64,000 nt of DNA, taken from Streptomyces sp. NWU339. GTDB taxonomy: Bacteria; Actinomycetota; Actinomycetes; Streptomycetales; Streptomycetaceae. Positions 43,762-52,023 of this stretch are shown here, piece after piece (the first letter of the stretch is position 1; each line of letters starts with the position of its first letter). The position numbers and the translations under genes are program-made. Below the pieces are notes generated by a model, which saw only the letters and a program-made list of their open reading frames with translations, had not been told where the DNA came from and did no database searches. The DNA is taken from assembly GCF_003143855.1 (NCBI RefSeq), contig NZ_QFRK01000012.1, positions 1 through 64,000 of the forward strand, read 5' to 3'.

Positions 43762-44727
43762 ATGAAGAGCCCCCTGCTGACCCTGTCCGGCGCCGTCCCC
43801 GCCGAGGGCGTGGACGAAGGCGTGGCCGCGCACTACGGCGACCTGTTCCGCGAGCAGCGCGCCCTCGCCGACGGCACCGGCTTCGTCGACCTGTCCCACC
43901 GCGGAGTCGTCACCGTCTCCGGGGCGGAACGACTGAGCTGGCTGCACCTGCTGCTCACCCAGCACGTCAGCGACCTCCCGCCGCACCAGGCCACCGAGGC
44001 GCTGATCCTCTCCGCGAACGGCCACATCGAGCACGCGCTCTACCTGGTCGACGACGGCGAGACGGTCTGGGCCCACGTCGAGCCCGACACCCAGGACGCG
44101 CTGATCGCCTACCTGGAGTCGATGAAGTTCTTCTACCGGGTCGAGGTCGCCGACCGCACCGCCGACTTCGCGGTGGTGCACCTGCCGGCCGGTTCCATAG
44201 CGGAGGTGCCCGAGGGCGTGGTCGTCCGGGAGACGCCGTACGGCCGTGACCTGTTCCTGCCCCGCGCCGACCTGGAGTCGTTCGCGGAGAAGGCGGGGCC
44301 GCCCGCCGGCATCCTCGCCCACGAGGCGCTGCGGGTCGAGCAGCACCGCCCGCGGCTCGGTTTCGAGACCGACCACCGCACCATCCCGCACGAGCTGGGC
44401 TGGATCGGCGGTGCGGTGCACCTGCAGAAGGGCTGCTACCGGGGCCAGGAGACGGTCGCCCGGGTCCAGAACCTGGGCAAGCCGCCGCGCAGGCTGGTCT
44501 TCCTGCACCTGGACGGCAGCGAGGTCCACCTGCCGCCGGCCGGCACCGACATCCGGCTCGCCGACGACGGGCCGGACGGGCGCAAGATCGGCTTCGTCAC
44601 CACGTCCGTACGCCACCACGAGCTGGGCCCGGTCGCCCTCGCGCTGATCAAGCGGAACGTCCCCGTCGACGCCCGCCTGATGGCCGGGGACACGGCGGCG
44701 GCGCAGGAGACCGTGGTCGAGCCCTGA
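43762..44727 (+). CDS. ygfZ: YgfZ-like folate-dependent iron-sulfur assembly protein
   Basis: 321 residues. GcvT-like domain with the diagnostic YgfZ motif KGCYRGQETVARVQN near residue 230. Acts in maturation or repair of Fe-S enzymes with tetrahydrofolate. Nine bp after nur, likely the same transcript. Its 3' end is followed by a G/C tandem repeat. Confidence 0.92.
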   Translation: MKSPLLTLSGAVPAEGVDEGVAAHYGDLFREQRALADGTGFVDLSHRGVVTVSGAERLSWLHLLLTQHVSDLPPHQATEALILSANGHIEHALYLVDDGETVWAHVEPDTQDALIAYLESMKFFYRVEVADRTADFAVVHLPAGSIAEVPEGVVVRETPYGRDLFLPRADLESFAEKAGPPAGILAHEALRVEQHRPRLGFETDHRTIPHELGWIGGAVHLQKGCYRGQETVARVQNLGKPPRRLVFLHLDGSEVHLPPAGTDIRLADDGPDGRKIGFVTTSVRHHELGPVALALIKRNVPVDARLMAGDTAAAQETVVEP

Positions 44728-44743
44728 GCGCCGGGTCTTCGAC

Positions 44744-44789
44744 CCGAGGGCCCGAGGGCTCGAGGGCTCGAGGGCCCGAGGGCCCGGGG
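44744..44789. repeat. 9-bp tandem repeat between ygfZ and dtd
   Basis: Five imperfect units of GAGGGCCCG / GAGGGCTCG. Each unit is self-complementary in part (GGGCCC, GAGCCC), so the array can fold in many registers. It lies between the ends of two convergent genes and may serve as terminator. Confidence 0.75.
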
Positions 44790-44790
44790 G

Positions 44791-45216
44791 TCAGACCTCC
44801 AGCAGGACGGTGAACGGGCCGTCGTTGGTCAGCGACACCCGCATCTGCGCGCCGAAGCGGCCCGTCGCCACCGTCGCGCCCAGGGAACGCAGCCGGGCCA
44901 CCACCTCGTCGACGAGCGGTTCGGCGACGTCCCCGGGGGCCGCGGCGCTCCAGGTGGGGCGACGACCCTTGCGGGCATCGCCGTAAAGGGTGAACTGGCT
45001 GATCACCAGGAGCGGCGCGTCGATGTCGCTGCACGACTTCTCGTCCTGGAGGATCCGGACCGACCAGAGCTTGCGGGCCAGCTGGGCCGCCTTCTCCTTG
45101 GTGTCCTCATGGGTGACGCCGACGAGGACACACAGTCCCTCGCCCTCGATCGCCCCCACCGTCTCGCCGTCCACGACGACGCTCGCGCCGTCCACCCTCT
45201 GCACCACCGCACGCAT
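44791..45216 (-). CDS. dtd: D-aminoacyl-tRNA deacylase
   Basis: 141 residues. Both DTD signatures: VISQFTLYGDARKGRRP (SQFTLYG) and SLTNDGPFTVLLEV (NxGPVT-like, here NDGPFT). Removes D-amino acids wrongly attached to tRNA and clears Gly-tRNA-Ala. Single-gene unit leftward. In the gap 45217-45393 I see an AT-rich patch (ACTATTTTTACTCC) that may contain the promoters. Confidence 0.95.
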   Translation of the reverse strand: MRAVVQRVDGASVVVDGETVGAIEGEGLCVLVGVTHEDTKEKAAQLARKLWSVRILQDEKSCSDIDAPLLVISQFTLYGDARKGRRPTWSAAAPGDVAEPLVDEVVARLRSLGATVATGRFGAQMRVSLTNDGPFTVLLEV

Positions 45217-45393
45217 ACGTCCATCATGCCGGTCGGCGAACGGATGACCGACGGCGGCCCGCGCGGGGCCCCGGTCGGACTATTTTTACTCCTTACCCCC
45301 CATCTGGGGTGGATCAGGGGCACTCGGTCACATAGCGGCCACCAGGGGTGGCACGATGCTGGCACACACCGGTCGAGGGGACGGTTGAGGCAC

Positions 45394-46107
45394 ATGAGCA
45401 CACCAGAAACCGGGCAGCAGCCCGGCCCTGTCCTGTCGGCGTCGATCGGAGTGGGGGTCGGGGAACGCCTCGGGGAACACGATTTCCACCGTCCGCCCGC
45501 CCAGCGCACGGACAGTCCGACATGGGAACCCGATCCGGCACCGGAGCCCGAGCTGAGCGCGCGCAGCCTCCCCGACCTGCGCGCGCTGCGCCGTGACGCG
45601 CGGCGCGACGAGGCCGACCTCAGCTATGTGCGGCGGCTGCTCCAGGGGCGCATCGACATCCTGCGGGCGGAACTGGCCCGGCGTACGCCGGTGGACGGGC
45701 CGGCGGGTGTCGGTGCCGGCGGGGGCACGTCCGACGCGGCCACGTCCGGCGGGGGCGCGGTCCCGGTCGTCGCGCCGGTGGCGGCGTCCGTGGTGGAGCG
45801 GCTTCCGGAGATCCTGCGGGACACCCCGGCCCGCCAGCGTTCCTCCGCCCGCCACGTGACCCTGGGCACTCCGCGCAGCGAGGAGTCCCGGCGGCTGGCG
45901 GCGGAGATGCTCGCCGAGGTGGAGCTCTCGGACCTGGGAGCGCGTACGGACGGGGAACTGCGCGCCGCGATGGGCCGGCTCGTGCGGTACGAGGAGCAGG
46001 TCTCCCGGCGGCGGCAGGGGTTGCAGCGCACCGCGGACGACTGCGGCGCGGAGATCGCACGCCGGTACCGCGAGGGGGAGGCCCAGGTCGACGACCTGCT
46101 CGGGTGA
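45394..46107 (+). CDS. rsiG: RsiG, c-di-GMP-dependent anti-sigma factor for WhiG
   Basis: 237 residues. Two long helices separated by an Ala/Gly/Val-rich linker. Each holds the RsiG c-di-GMP motif E-x3-S-x2-R-x3-Q-x3-D: EADLSYVRRLLQGRID at residues 73-88 (E73, S77, R80, Q84, D88) and EEQVSRRRQGLQRTAD at 200-215 (E200, S204, R207, Q211, D215). In S. venezuelae RsiG loaded with c-di-GMP holds sigma-WhiG and delays sporulation. Both motifs are complete, so binding should be retained. The N-terminal 50 residues are disordered. Confidence 0.93.
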   Translation: MSTPETGQQPGPVLSASIGVGVGERLGEHDFHRPPAQRTDSPTWEPDPAPEPELSARSLPDLRALRRDARRDEADLSYVRRLLQGRIDILRAELARRTPVDGPAGVGAGGGTSDAATSGGGAVPVVAPVAASVVERLPEILRDTPARQRSSARHVTLGTPRSEESRRLAAEMLAEVELSDLGARTDGELRAAMGRLVRYEEQVSRRRQGLQRTADDCGAEIARRYREGEAQVDDLLG

Positions 46108-46198
46108 GGCGGGGCGCCGGAGCAGGCGGTCGGAGCAGACGGTCGGACGGGCGGAAAAGTGCGCGACACCCCGCCCGGGCGCGATCTACCGTGAACGC

Positions 46199-47470
46199 AT
46201 GACCTCCAGCGCCGACACCTCCCGTGCCGACATCGACGTACGCCCGATCACCGAGACCGAGTTCGAGGACTGGAACCGGGCGCTGAACACCGGGTTCCTG
46301 CGCGAGCCCACCCCCACCCGGGAGGAGCTCGACGCGCGGCGCCCGGAGTTCCAGCCGGGCCGGTCGCTGGGAGCCTTCGACGGCGGCCGGTGTGTCGCGA
46401 CGCTCCGCTCCTTCGCCCAGGAGCTCACCGCCGTCGGCGGCGCCGCCGTGCCCGCCGACGCCATATCGAACGTCACCGTCAGCCCCACCCACCGCCGGCG
46501 CGGCCTGCTGACCCGCATGATGGCCCAGGACCTCGCCGCCGCGAAGGAGCGCGGGGACGTCGTCGCGACGCTCATCGCCGCCGAGTACCCGATCTACGGC
46601 CGGTACGGCTTCGGCCCCGCCACCTGGATGACCGAGTGGACCGTCGACGTCCCGCGCAGCGGCCTCGACCCGCGCTGGGCGGGCCCCGAGGACGGTGGAC
46701 GCGTCGACCTCGTGGACGCCGAGGACGTGCGCAAGCTCGGGCCGGACCTGCACGAGCGGCTGCGGGTGGCCCAGCCGGGTGCCGTCAGCCGTACGGAGCA
46801 GTGGTGGAAGTTCGCCACCGGCGCCCTGAGCCACCGCCCGACCTGGACCGAGCCCTACTTCGCCGTGTACCGCTCGGCGGACGGCGAGGTCGAGGGCATG
46901 GTCTCCTACAAGGCGGACGACAACTGGGGCGACGCCATGCAGCCGTTGAACACGGCGAGTGTGAACTGGCTGCTCGCGGTGAGCCCGGCCGCGGAGCGCG
47001 CGCTGTGGCACTACCTGTGCTCGATCGACTGGATCGTGAAGGTGAGGAGCGGCTGGCGGGCCCCCGACGACCTGCTCCCGTTCTTCCTGCCGGACCCGCG
47101 CGCGGCAGCCGTGACGATCCAGACGGACTGGCTGTGGGTGCGCGTGCTGGACGTCGTACGGGCACTGGAGGCCCGGACGTACGGCGCGGCGGGGACGCTG
47201 GTGCTGGAGGTGGCGGACGGCGCGGGGCTGGCCGGTGGCCGCTACCGGCTGGAGGTCTCGGCGGACGGGGCCGGAGTCTGCGCGGCGACCACGGAGGACG
47301 CCGATCTCACGCTGGACGTCGCCGAGTTGGCGGCGCTGTGGCTGGGTGACGGGTCGGCGGTGCGGCTGGCGGCGCTGGGCCGGGTGCGGGAAGAACGAGC
47401 GGGCGCCGCCCGTCAGGCCGACGCCCTGCTGCGTACGCCCAGGCGCCCGTGGTGCCCGGACCTCTTCTGA
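46199..47470 (+). CDS. Eis-like GNAT acetyltransferase
   Basis: 423 residues, the length of the Eis family: two GNAT domains plus an SCP2-like C-terminal domain. The N-terminal GNAT loop is VSPTHRRRGLLTRMM near residue 100, followed by ASEYPIYGRYGFG-like AAEYPIYGRYGFGPAT. The C-terminal DADLTLDVAELAALWLGDGS and the final carboxylate fit Eis, whose C-terminus is catalytic. Relatives acetylate aminoglycosides or lysines. TACCGT ten bases before the ATG suggests a near-leaderless mRNA. Confidence 0.9.
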   Translation: MTSSADTSRADIDVRPITETEFEDWNRALNTGFLREPTPTREELDARRPEFQPGRSLGAFDGGRCVATLRSFAQELTAVGGAAVPADAISNVTVSPTHRRRGLLTRMMAQDLAAAKERGDVVATLIAAEYPIYGRYGFGPATWMTEWTVDVPRSGLDPRWAGPEDGGRVDLVDAEDVRKLGPDLHERLRVAQPGAVSRTEQWWKFATGALSHRPTWTEPYFAVYRSADGEVEGMVSYKADDNWGDAMQPLNTASVNWLLAVSPAAERALWHYLCSIDWIVKVRSGWRAPDDLLPFFLPDPRAAAVTIQTDWLWVRVLDVVRALEARTYGAAGTLVLEVADGAGLAGGRYRLEVSADGAGVCAATTEDADLTLDVAELAALWLGDGSAVRLAALGRVREERAGAARQADALLRTPRRPWCPDLF

Positions 47471-47606
47471 GCGCTTCTGCTGCTGCTCTCCTTCCCTTCC
47501 TTTCCCTTCTCCGGCCGGTTTGTCTGCCGACGACGGGTGTCGGATCGTCATCCGTAGCTGCTTGCTTTTCAGTTGTGGTTGTCGCGCTGCCGCGCCGTGG
47601 TGCTGA

Positions 47607-47650
47607 CCGGCCGGGTTCCCGGCTCCCCTCCAGGAGGGAAGCCCGGCCGG
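47607..47650 (+). terminator. Stem-loop downstream of the Eis-like gene
   Basis: CCGGCCGGG at 47607-47615 pairs with CCCGGCCGG at 47642-47650, with an inner TTCCC/GGGAA pair. The intergenic stretch 47471-47822 otherwise holds the devE operator and no gene. Confidence 0.65.
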
Positions 47651-47719
47651 CTCCTCGAGAAGTGCTCCCGACGGTCGCCGTGAGGAGCCAACCTCCCGAG
47701 AGGTTCGACCATGTCGCCC

Positions 47720-47736
47720 AAGTTGGCGACCAACTT
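47720..47736. promoter_or_regulatory. Operator candidate upstream of devE
   Basis: AAGTTGGCGACCAACTT is a perfect 7-bp inverted repeat, 86 bp upstream of devE. The same sequence with one or two changes stands upstream of devA. Further AAGTTG half sites lie next to the -10 of both genes (AAGTTGTAG). Confidence 0.75.
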
Positions 47737-47822
47737 CTCTTCAGTTATCTCCACTTGGAAGCGGCTCATAACCACCTTTCCCTGAACTGCCCAAGGATGG
47801 CGCGAAGTTGTAGGGTTTGGTC

Positions 47823-48728
47823 GTGGACCCGGAATACGCCCCCGTCAATGGAGGGAAGAGGTCACAGCGGCCACAGAGGACACATCGCGAGGTGGCCGAC
47901 GCGTTGCGCGCCCGGATCAAGTCCGGAGAGCTGAGCCCTGGCCAACGCATGCCCACCCAGGCCCGGCTCGCCGAGGAGTTCGGCGTCGAGCGCGGTACCG
48001 TGCGCCAGGCGCTGCGTGTCCTGCGGTCCGAGAGGCTCCTCACCGACGCCTCCAAGGGCGCCCCCGCGACCGTCGCCGTCGACCCCGGCAGCGCGCCGAC
48101 CGGCCCCGGAGCACCGCCGCAGCCCACCACGGTGGCCCTGGCGCCCCGTGTCGCCGCCGCGTTCGCGGCCGAGCGCGTCGAGATCGACGCCGTCTGCCTG
48201 ACCGCGATATCCCTCACCCTCGCGATCGGCGCACCGCTGCGCCAGATCCACGCCGGGCGACTGAAACCGGCCAAGGTCGACGTCCGTGTCCTGCTGCCCA
48301 GCCGGGACATCGACCTCGCCTTCCCGGTGGCGGTCGAGGACCGCGGCGACGACCACGCCGTGCACGAGCGGTGGTTGTCGATGCGCAACGCCCAGGGCCA
48401 GGTGCTCCAGCACAACCTGCTCGCCCTGCGCGCCACCCACGGCATCGACGTCCGTGTCTCCTTCCGGGCCCTGCCCTTCACCCCGCCGGTGAAGCTGTAC
48501 CTGCTCAACGGCACGGAGGCGCTGTTCGCCTACTACACGCTGGCACGCAGCGAGGCGCAGATCGACCAGGAGAACTTTCAGACGTACGACGCGCAGGGCG
48601 TCCGGTCCGTGCTGTTCGGCTTCGGTCAGGGCGCCGGGATGCGGGACGCCACCTTCGTGGAGCAGTCCCACCTGTGGTTCAACGCACTGTGGGAGACGAT
48701 CAGTTCGGAGCTGGTGCTCACCAACTGA
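47823..48728 (+). CDS. devE: DevE, GntR-family regulator with degenerate PLD-like sensor domain
   Basis: 301 residues. N-terminal GntR winged helix (HREVADALRARIKSGELSPG to VERGTVRQALRVL). The C-terminal domain from about residue 95 is shared with DevA and two more proteins in this window: VRVLLPSRDIDL, VRVSFRALPFTPPVKLYLLN and YYTLARSE. DevE is the paralogue of DevA in S. coelicolor. TAGGGT at 47811-47816 predicts transcription starting at GTG 47823, a leaderless message. The N-terminal tag EYAPVNGGKR is also conserved in DevA, supporting this start. Confidence 0.85.
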   Translation: MDPEYAPVNGGKRSQRPQRTHREVADALRARIKSGELSPGQRMPTQARLAEEFGVERGTVRQALRVLRSERLLTDASKGAPATVAVDPGSAPTGPGAPPQPTTVALAPRVAAAFAAERVEIDAVCLTAISLTLAIGAPLRQIHAGRLKPAKVDVRVLLPSRDIDLAFPVAVEDRGDDHAVHERWLSMRNAQGQVLQHNLLALRATHGIDVRVSFRALPFTPPVKLYLLNGTEALFAYYTLARSEAQIDQENFQTYDAQGVRSVLFGFGQGAGMRDATFVEQSHLWFNALWETISSELVLTN

Positions 48729-48755
48729 CGTCTTCCGGTCGTGGGCGCCGACGGC

Positions 48756-48944
48756 TCACAGGGCGGGCCGCGCCACCAGCAGGGCGAGCAGGACCGCTCC
48801 CGCGGAGCTGACGCCGGGGCTGTTGGCCTTGATGCCCACGGTGAGCAGCAGCAGGCCGACGATGCCGGCGATGCCGTACTTCCATTCGGCGTACTGCTCG
48901 ACGGTGATGACGACCACCGCGGAGATGAGGGCGAGGACAGGCAC
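48756..48944 (-). CDS. Small membrane protein divergent from devA
   Basis: 62 residues, two hydrophobic helices around EQYAEWKYGIAGIVG. It is homologous to the 60-residue protein at 50762-50944 (shared VP start, AExKxGxxG and the VLLALLV end). GTG 48944 follows GAAGGGGGAA. It faces away from devA across 170 bp holding the operator. The repeated arrangement suggests the regulator controls it. Confidence 0.8.
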   Translation of the reverse strand: MPVLALISAVVVITVEQYAEWKYGIAGIVGLLLLTVGIKANSPGVSSAGAVLLALLVARPAL

Positions 48945-49010
48945 GGAATTCCCCCTTCGGGCTTCCCCGGCGACGGAAGCGGAACTTCCGCCAACCCGGT
49001 CAAGTTGCCC

Positions 49011-49027
49011 AAGTTGGCAACCAACTC
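49011..49027. promoter_or_regulatory. Operator candidate between the small membrane gene and devA
   Basis: AAGTTGGCAACCAACTC, the near-copy of the devE site. An extra AAGTTG (49002) and AAGTTG (49033) lie on either side, and the devA -10 follows at 49102-49107 (TAGCGT). Confidence 0.75.
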
Positions 49028-49113
49028 TAGCTAAGTTGTCCCCACTTGGCAGGCATCTATAAACAACTTCCAAACAACTCCCCATAGATGGATCAAAGTT
49101 GTAGCGTTTGGTC

Positions 49114-49992
49114 GTGACCCAGGAGAACGTCGCAGTGAACGGTGACAAAAGGAAATCGCCCCAGGAGATCGCCGACACCCTGCGCGAACGCATCCGCGCC
49201 GGGGAGCTCAAGGTCGGCGAGCGCCTGCCCACCCAGGCCGAGCTCGCCGTGGAGTTCGGCGTGGAGCGCGGCGTCGTCCGTCAGGCCCTGCGCGTCCTTC
49301 GGGAGGACGGCCTCCTGAGCAACGTCAGCAAGGGCAGCCCGCCCCGGGTCGCCGTACCGGCCTCGGTCCCCGACGAACCTCAGCGGACCATGGTCGGCCT
49401 GGCCCCCCGCCTCACCGAGGCCTTCTCGGCGGCGCACGTCCGTATCGACGTCGTGTGCCACACGTCCGAGACCCTGATGGTCGCCGTCGGTGAACCCGTG
49501 CGGCTGATCCATGAGGGCACGCTCCGCCCCGAGTCGATCGAGTTCCGTGTCCTCCTGCCGTCCCGGAAGATCAACCTGGCCTTCCCCGTCCTGGTCGACG
49601 AGGACGCCGACGACGGCGACCCGGTGCACGAGCGGTGGTTGCAGATGCGCAACGCACAGGCCCAGGTGCTCCAGCACAACCTGCAGGCAGTCCGCCACAC
49701 CCACGGCATCGACGTCCGCGTCTCCTTCCGGGCCCTGCCGTTCACCCCGCCGGTGAAGCTCTACCTGCTCAACGGGCAGGAGGCACTCCTCGGGTACTAC
49801 ATGCTCGCCAGGCGCGAGGAGGAGTGGGGCACCCAGACCCTGGACATGTACGACGCCCTCGGCTCCCAGTCCCTGCTCTTCCTCTTCGCCAGACAGGCCG
49901 GGCAACGGGACCAGGCGTTCGTGGAGGAATCGCAGAAGTGGTTCGACGCCCTCTGGGAAACCATCACGACGGACCTGACACTCTCCTGGTGA
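49114..49992 (+). CDS. devA: DevA, GntR-family developmental regulator
   Basis: 292 residues. Winged helix KSPQEIADTLRERIRAGELK to GVERGVVRQALRVLREDG, then the shared PLD-like domain (EFRVLLPSRKINLAFPVLVD, GIDVRVSFRALPFTPPVKLY then LLNGQEALLGYYML, and WFDALWETITTDL). DevA is required for normal aerial development in S. coelicolor. Start at GTG 49114 fits a leaderless transcript from TAGCGT and the homology with DevE. GTG 49135, behind AGGAG, is an alternative. The stop overlaps devB in GTGA. Confidence 0.87.
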   Translation: MTQENVAVNGDKRKSPQEIADTLRERIRAGELKVGERLPTQAELAVEFGVERGVVRQALRVLREDGLLSNVSKGSPPRVAVPASVPDEPQRTMVGLAPRLTEAFSAAHVRIDVVCHTSETLMVAVGEPVRLIHEGTLRPESIEFRVLLPSRKINLAFPVLVDEDADDGDPVHERWLQMRNAQAQVLQHNLQAVRHTHGIDVRVSFRALPFTPPVKLYLLNGQEALLGYYMLARREEEWGTQTLDMYDALGSQSLLFLFARQAGQRDQAFVEESQKWFDALWETITTDLTLSW

Positions 49993-50771
49993 CTTCTGAT
50001 GCGAAGCGGACCGATCCGGTGACATACGAGCCCGAGAAGGACCGGAAGCCTTCCATGGATCCGAACGATCCGAGCGAGCTGAACGATCTGATCAGGGGCG
50101 CCCGTGTGGTGCTGTGGGACTTCGACGGCCCTGTCTGCCGACTGTTCGCGGGCCACTCGGCGCAGCGGGTGGCGAAGGAGCTCGTCGACCGGCTGGAGGG
50201 GCGGGGCCTGCACGGCCTGCTGACGGAGGCCGAACGCGAGTCCCTGGACCCGCACGTGGTGCTCCGCGCCGTGGACCGCCGGCACCCGGGCAGTGACCTG
50301 GTGGAGGAGCTGGAGGCACGGCTCACCGAGGAGGAACTGCGGGCCACCTCCTCGGCGTTGCCCACCCCCTACGCCGACCCGCTGATCCGCACCTGGACCG
50401 CGGCGGGCTCCCGGCTGGCCATCACCACGAACAACTCCCCCCGCGTGGTCCGCAGGTACCTCGCCGACCGCGACCTCCTCGGCTGCTTCACCCCCCACGT
50501 CTACGGCCGCACCCGGCAGCTCAGCCTGCTCAAACCGGACCCCCACTGCGTCAACCGCGCCCTGAACGCCATGGGCGCTGCCCCGGACTCCGCCCTGATG
50601 ATCGGCGACACCCCCTCCGACCTGTACGCCGCGGAGGCGGCCGGCGTGCCCTTCGTCGGCTATGCCCGCAACGAGCGGAAGGAAAAGGTGCTGCGGGACG
50701 CGGGCGCCACCACGATCCTGTCCTCACTGGAACCCGTGCTCGAACACATCCGCTCCGGCCCTCAGGCCTGA
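49989..50771 (+). CDS. devB: DevB, HAD-superfamily phosphatase
   Basis: 260 residues. HAD motifs: VVLWDFDGPVCRLF (motif I, nucleophile Asp), ITTNNSPRVV (motif II), LSLLKPDPHCV (motif III Lys) and ALMIGDTPSDLYAAEAAG (motif IV). Closest in plan to phosphoglycolate-type phosphatases with a helical cap. The substrate is not known. GTG in a GTGA overlap with devA makes one operon. ATG 50055 (MDPNDPSEL) behind AAGGACCGG is an alternative start that would drop a poorly structured head. Confidence 0.86.
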   Translation: MTSDAKRTDPVTYEPEKDRKPSMDPNDPSELNDLIRGARVVLWDFDGPVCRLFAGHSAQRVAKELVDRLEGRGLHGLLTEAERESLDPHVVLRAVDRRHPGSDLVEELEARLTEEELRATSSALPTPYADPLIRTWTAAGSRLAITTNNSPRVVRRYLADRDLLGCFTPHVYGRTRQLSLLKPDPHCVNRALNAMGAAPDSALMIGDTPSDLYAAEAAGVPFVGYARNERKEKVLRDAGATTILSSLEPVLEHIRSGPQA

Positions 50772-50944
50772 ACCATCAGCAGGGCCAGCACCACGGCCGC
50801 CCCCACGGCGAGCCCGTCCCGCCGGGCACGCGTCCACACGCCGATCATGAACAGGAGCCCCACACCGACCGCGCCGAGCTTCGATTCCGCGAGCAGACCG
50901 ACCACCAGCTCGCCGAGCCCCGCGAGTACCTGGAACAGTGGCAC
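50762..50944 (-). CDS. Small membrane protein divergent from the third GntR gene
   Basis: 60 residues with two to three hydrophobic segments. AESKLGAVGVGLLFMIG and the VLALLMVQA end align with the protein at 48756-48944. GTG 50944 follows GGGGGAGGTGG. Its end overlaps the devB end by 10 bp on the opposite strand. Confidence 0.75.
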   Translation of the reverse strand: MPLFQVLAGLGELVVGLLAESKLGAVGVGLLFMIGVWTRARRDGLAVGAAVVLALLMVQA

Positions 50945-50982
50945 AACCAACCACCTCCCCCTCCACTTCCGGTGAAGCGGCC

Positions 50983-51007
50983 AACCAGCCAGCCAATTGG
51001 TCTGGTT
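50983..51007. promoter_or_regulatory. Inverted repeat in the divergent control region
   Basis: AACCAG and CTGGTT flank a 13-bp centre that includes CCAATTGG. It lies between the small membrane gene and the GntR gene and may be an operator for the leftward promoter. Confidence 0.45.
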
Positions 51008-51114
51008 GTTGTGAAGATGGTCTGCCCGGCCTGTCTGATCCATTAACCAGCAGCCGCCAGTCGGTCGGATGACAGCGTCGTATGGCTGAGGAATTGAGAG
51101 TCATTGGTTTCCAG

Positions 51115-51139
51115 GTGGACCGAAAGCGGTACGGTCCAC
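51115..51139. promoter_or_regulatory. Probable autoregulatory operator of the third GntR gene
   Basis: GTGGACCG at 51115-51122 and CGGTCCAC at 51132-51139 are a perfect 8-bp inverted repeat with a 9-bp centre. It covers a likely -10 (TACGGT, 51130-51135) and ends two bases before GTG 51142, so a bound protein would block transcription. Confidence 0.75.
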
Positions 51140-51141
51140 AA

Positions 51142-52023
51142 GTGGATGGACAGCAGCTCAGTGAGGGTGGCGGCGGCAGGGAGTTCCAGCGGGTCGCCGA
51201 CCACGTGCGCGGCCGGATAGCCGACGGGACCTATCCGCTGCGTTCCTTCCTGCCGTCACAGCGCGATCTGGCGGAAGAACTCGGGGTCTCGCGCGACACG
51301 GTGCAGCGGGCTCTGCGTGAACTCGTCAACGAGGGCTGGATCGAGTCGCGACAGGGCAGCGGGTCACGCGTGATCAAGACGCAGCGCATACAGTCCTCGG
51401 CGGCGAAGGCGACCAGACTGCCAAGGGAAGTGACGTTGGCGCCGTTCATCAGCGAGGCCTTCGAGCAGCCCGAAGTCACTCTGGACGTCTACACGCTGAC
51501 GTCCGAGTCGCTGGACGCGCACATCAGGCTCCAGGCGGAACGCATCCGCGGCCGTTACATCTCCCCCCAGCGGATCACGCTGCGCATGCTCCTGCCGGAC
51601 CCGGCGCTGGAGCTCCCCTACCCCAGGGTCAAGGACGACAGGAACGACCTACGGTTGAGGCAGCGGCTGCGAACGATCACGGATTCGCACACCGCATCGC
51701 TGCAAGGAGCGCTGAAGGACCTGCAGACCGAAGGCCTCGTGCCCTCGGTCGACCTGCGGATCCGTCACACGCCGCTGACCCCCACGTTCAAGGTCTACCT
51801 GCTCAACGACGCCGAAGCCCTGCACGGGATGTACGAGGTGATCGAACGGCCGACGGAATTGGAGGCCGGTGAGGTGATCACGGCCCTCGACGTCCTGGGC
51901 CTCGGTGCCACGCTCACCCACCACGTGAAGGACGGAGACGAGACGTCCTTGGGGTCGGTCTTCGTGGACAGCATGCGGCAGTGGTTCGACTCGGTATGGA
52001 ACCTGCTCTCCACCGATGCCTGA
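51142..52023 (+). CDS. GntR-family regulator paralogous to DevA/DevE
   Basis: 293 residues. Winged helix EFQRVADHVRGRIADGTYPL to GVSRDTVQRALRELVNEGWI. The C-terminal domain repeats the plan of DevA with low identity: VTLAPFISEAF, LRMLLPDPALELPYP, LRIRHTPLTPTFKVYLLND then AEALHGMYEV, and QWFDSVWNLL. I start it at GTG 51142 because of the adjacent promoter/operator. ATG 51082 is in frame but would place the operator in the coding region. First gene of a unit with the double kinase and membrane sensor. Confidence 0.85.
   Translation: MDGQQLSEGGGGREFQRVADHVRGRIADGTYPLRSFLPSQRDLAEELGVSRDTVQRALRELVNEGWIESRQGSGSRVIKTQRIQSSAAKATRLPREVTLAPFISEAFEQPEVTLDVYTLTSESLDAHIRLQAERIRGRYISPQRITLRMLLPDPALELPYPRVKDDRNDLRLRQRLRTITDSHTASLQGALKDLQTEGLVPSVDLRIRHTPLTPTFKVYLLNDAEALHGMYEVIERPTELEAGEVITALDVLGLGATLTHHVKDGDETSLGSVFVDSMRQWFDSVWNLLSTDA

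Noticed and set aside
47569..47775. 68-codon minus-strand frame upstream of devE as a third small membrane partner
   Set aside because: It has no hydrophobic helix and no similarity to the 60-62 residue proteins, and it spans the terminator and operator.
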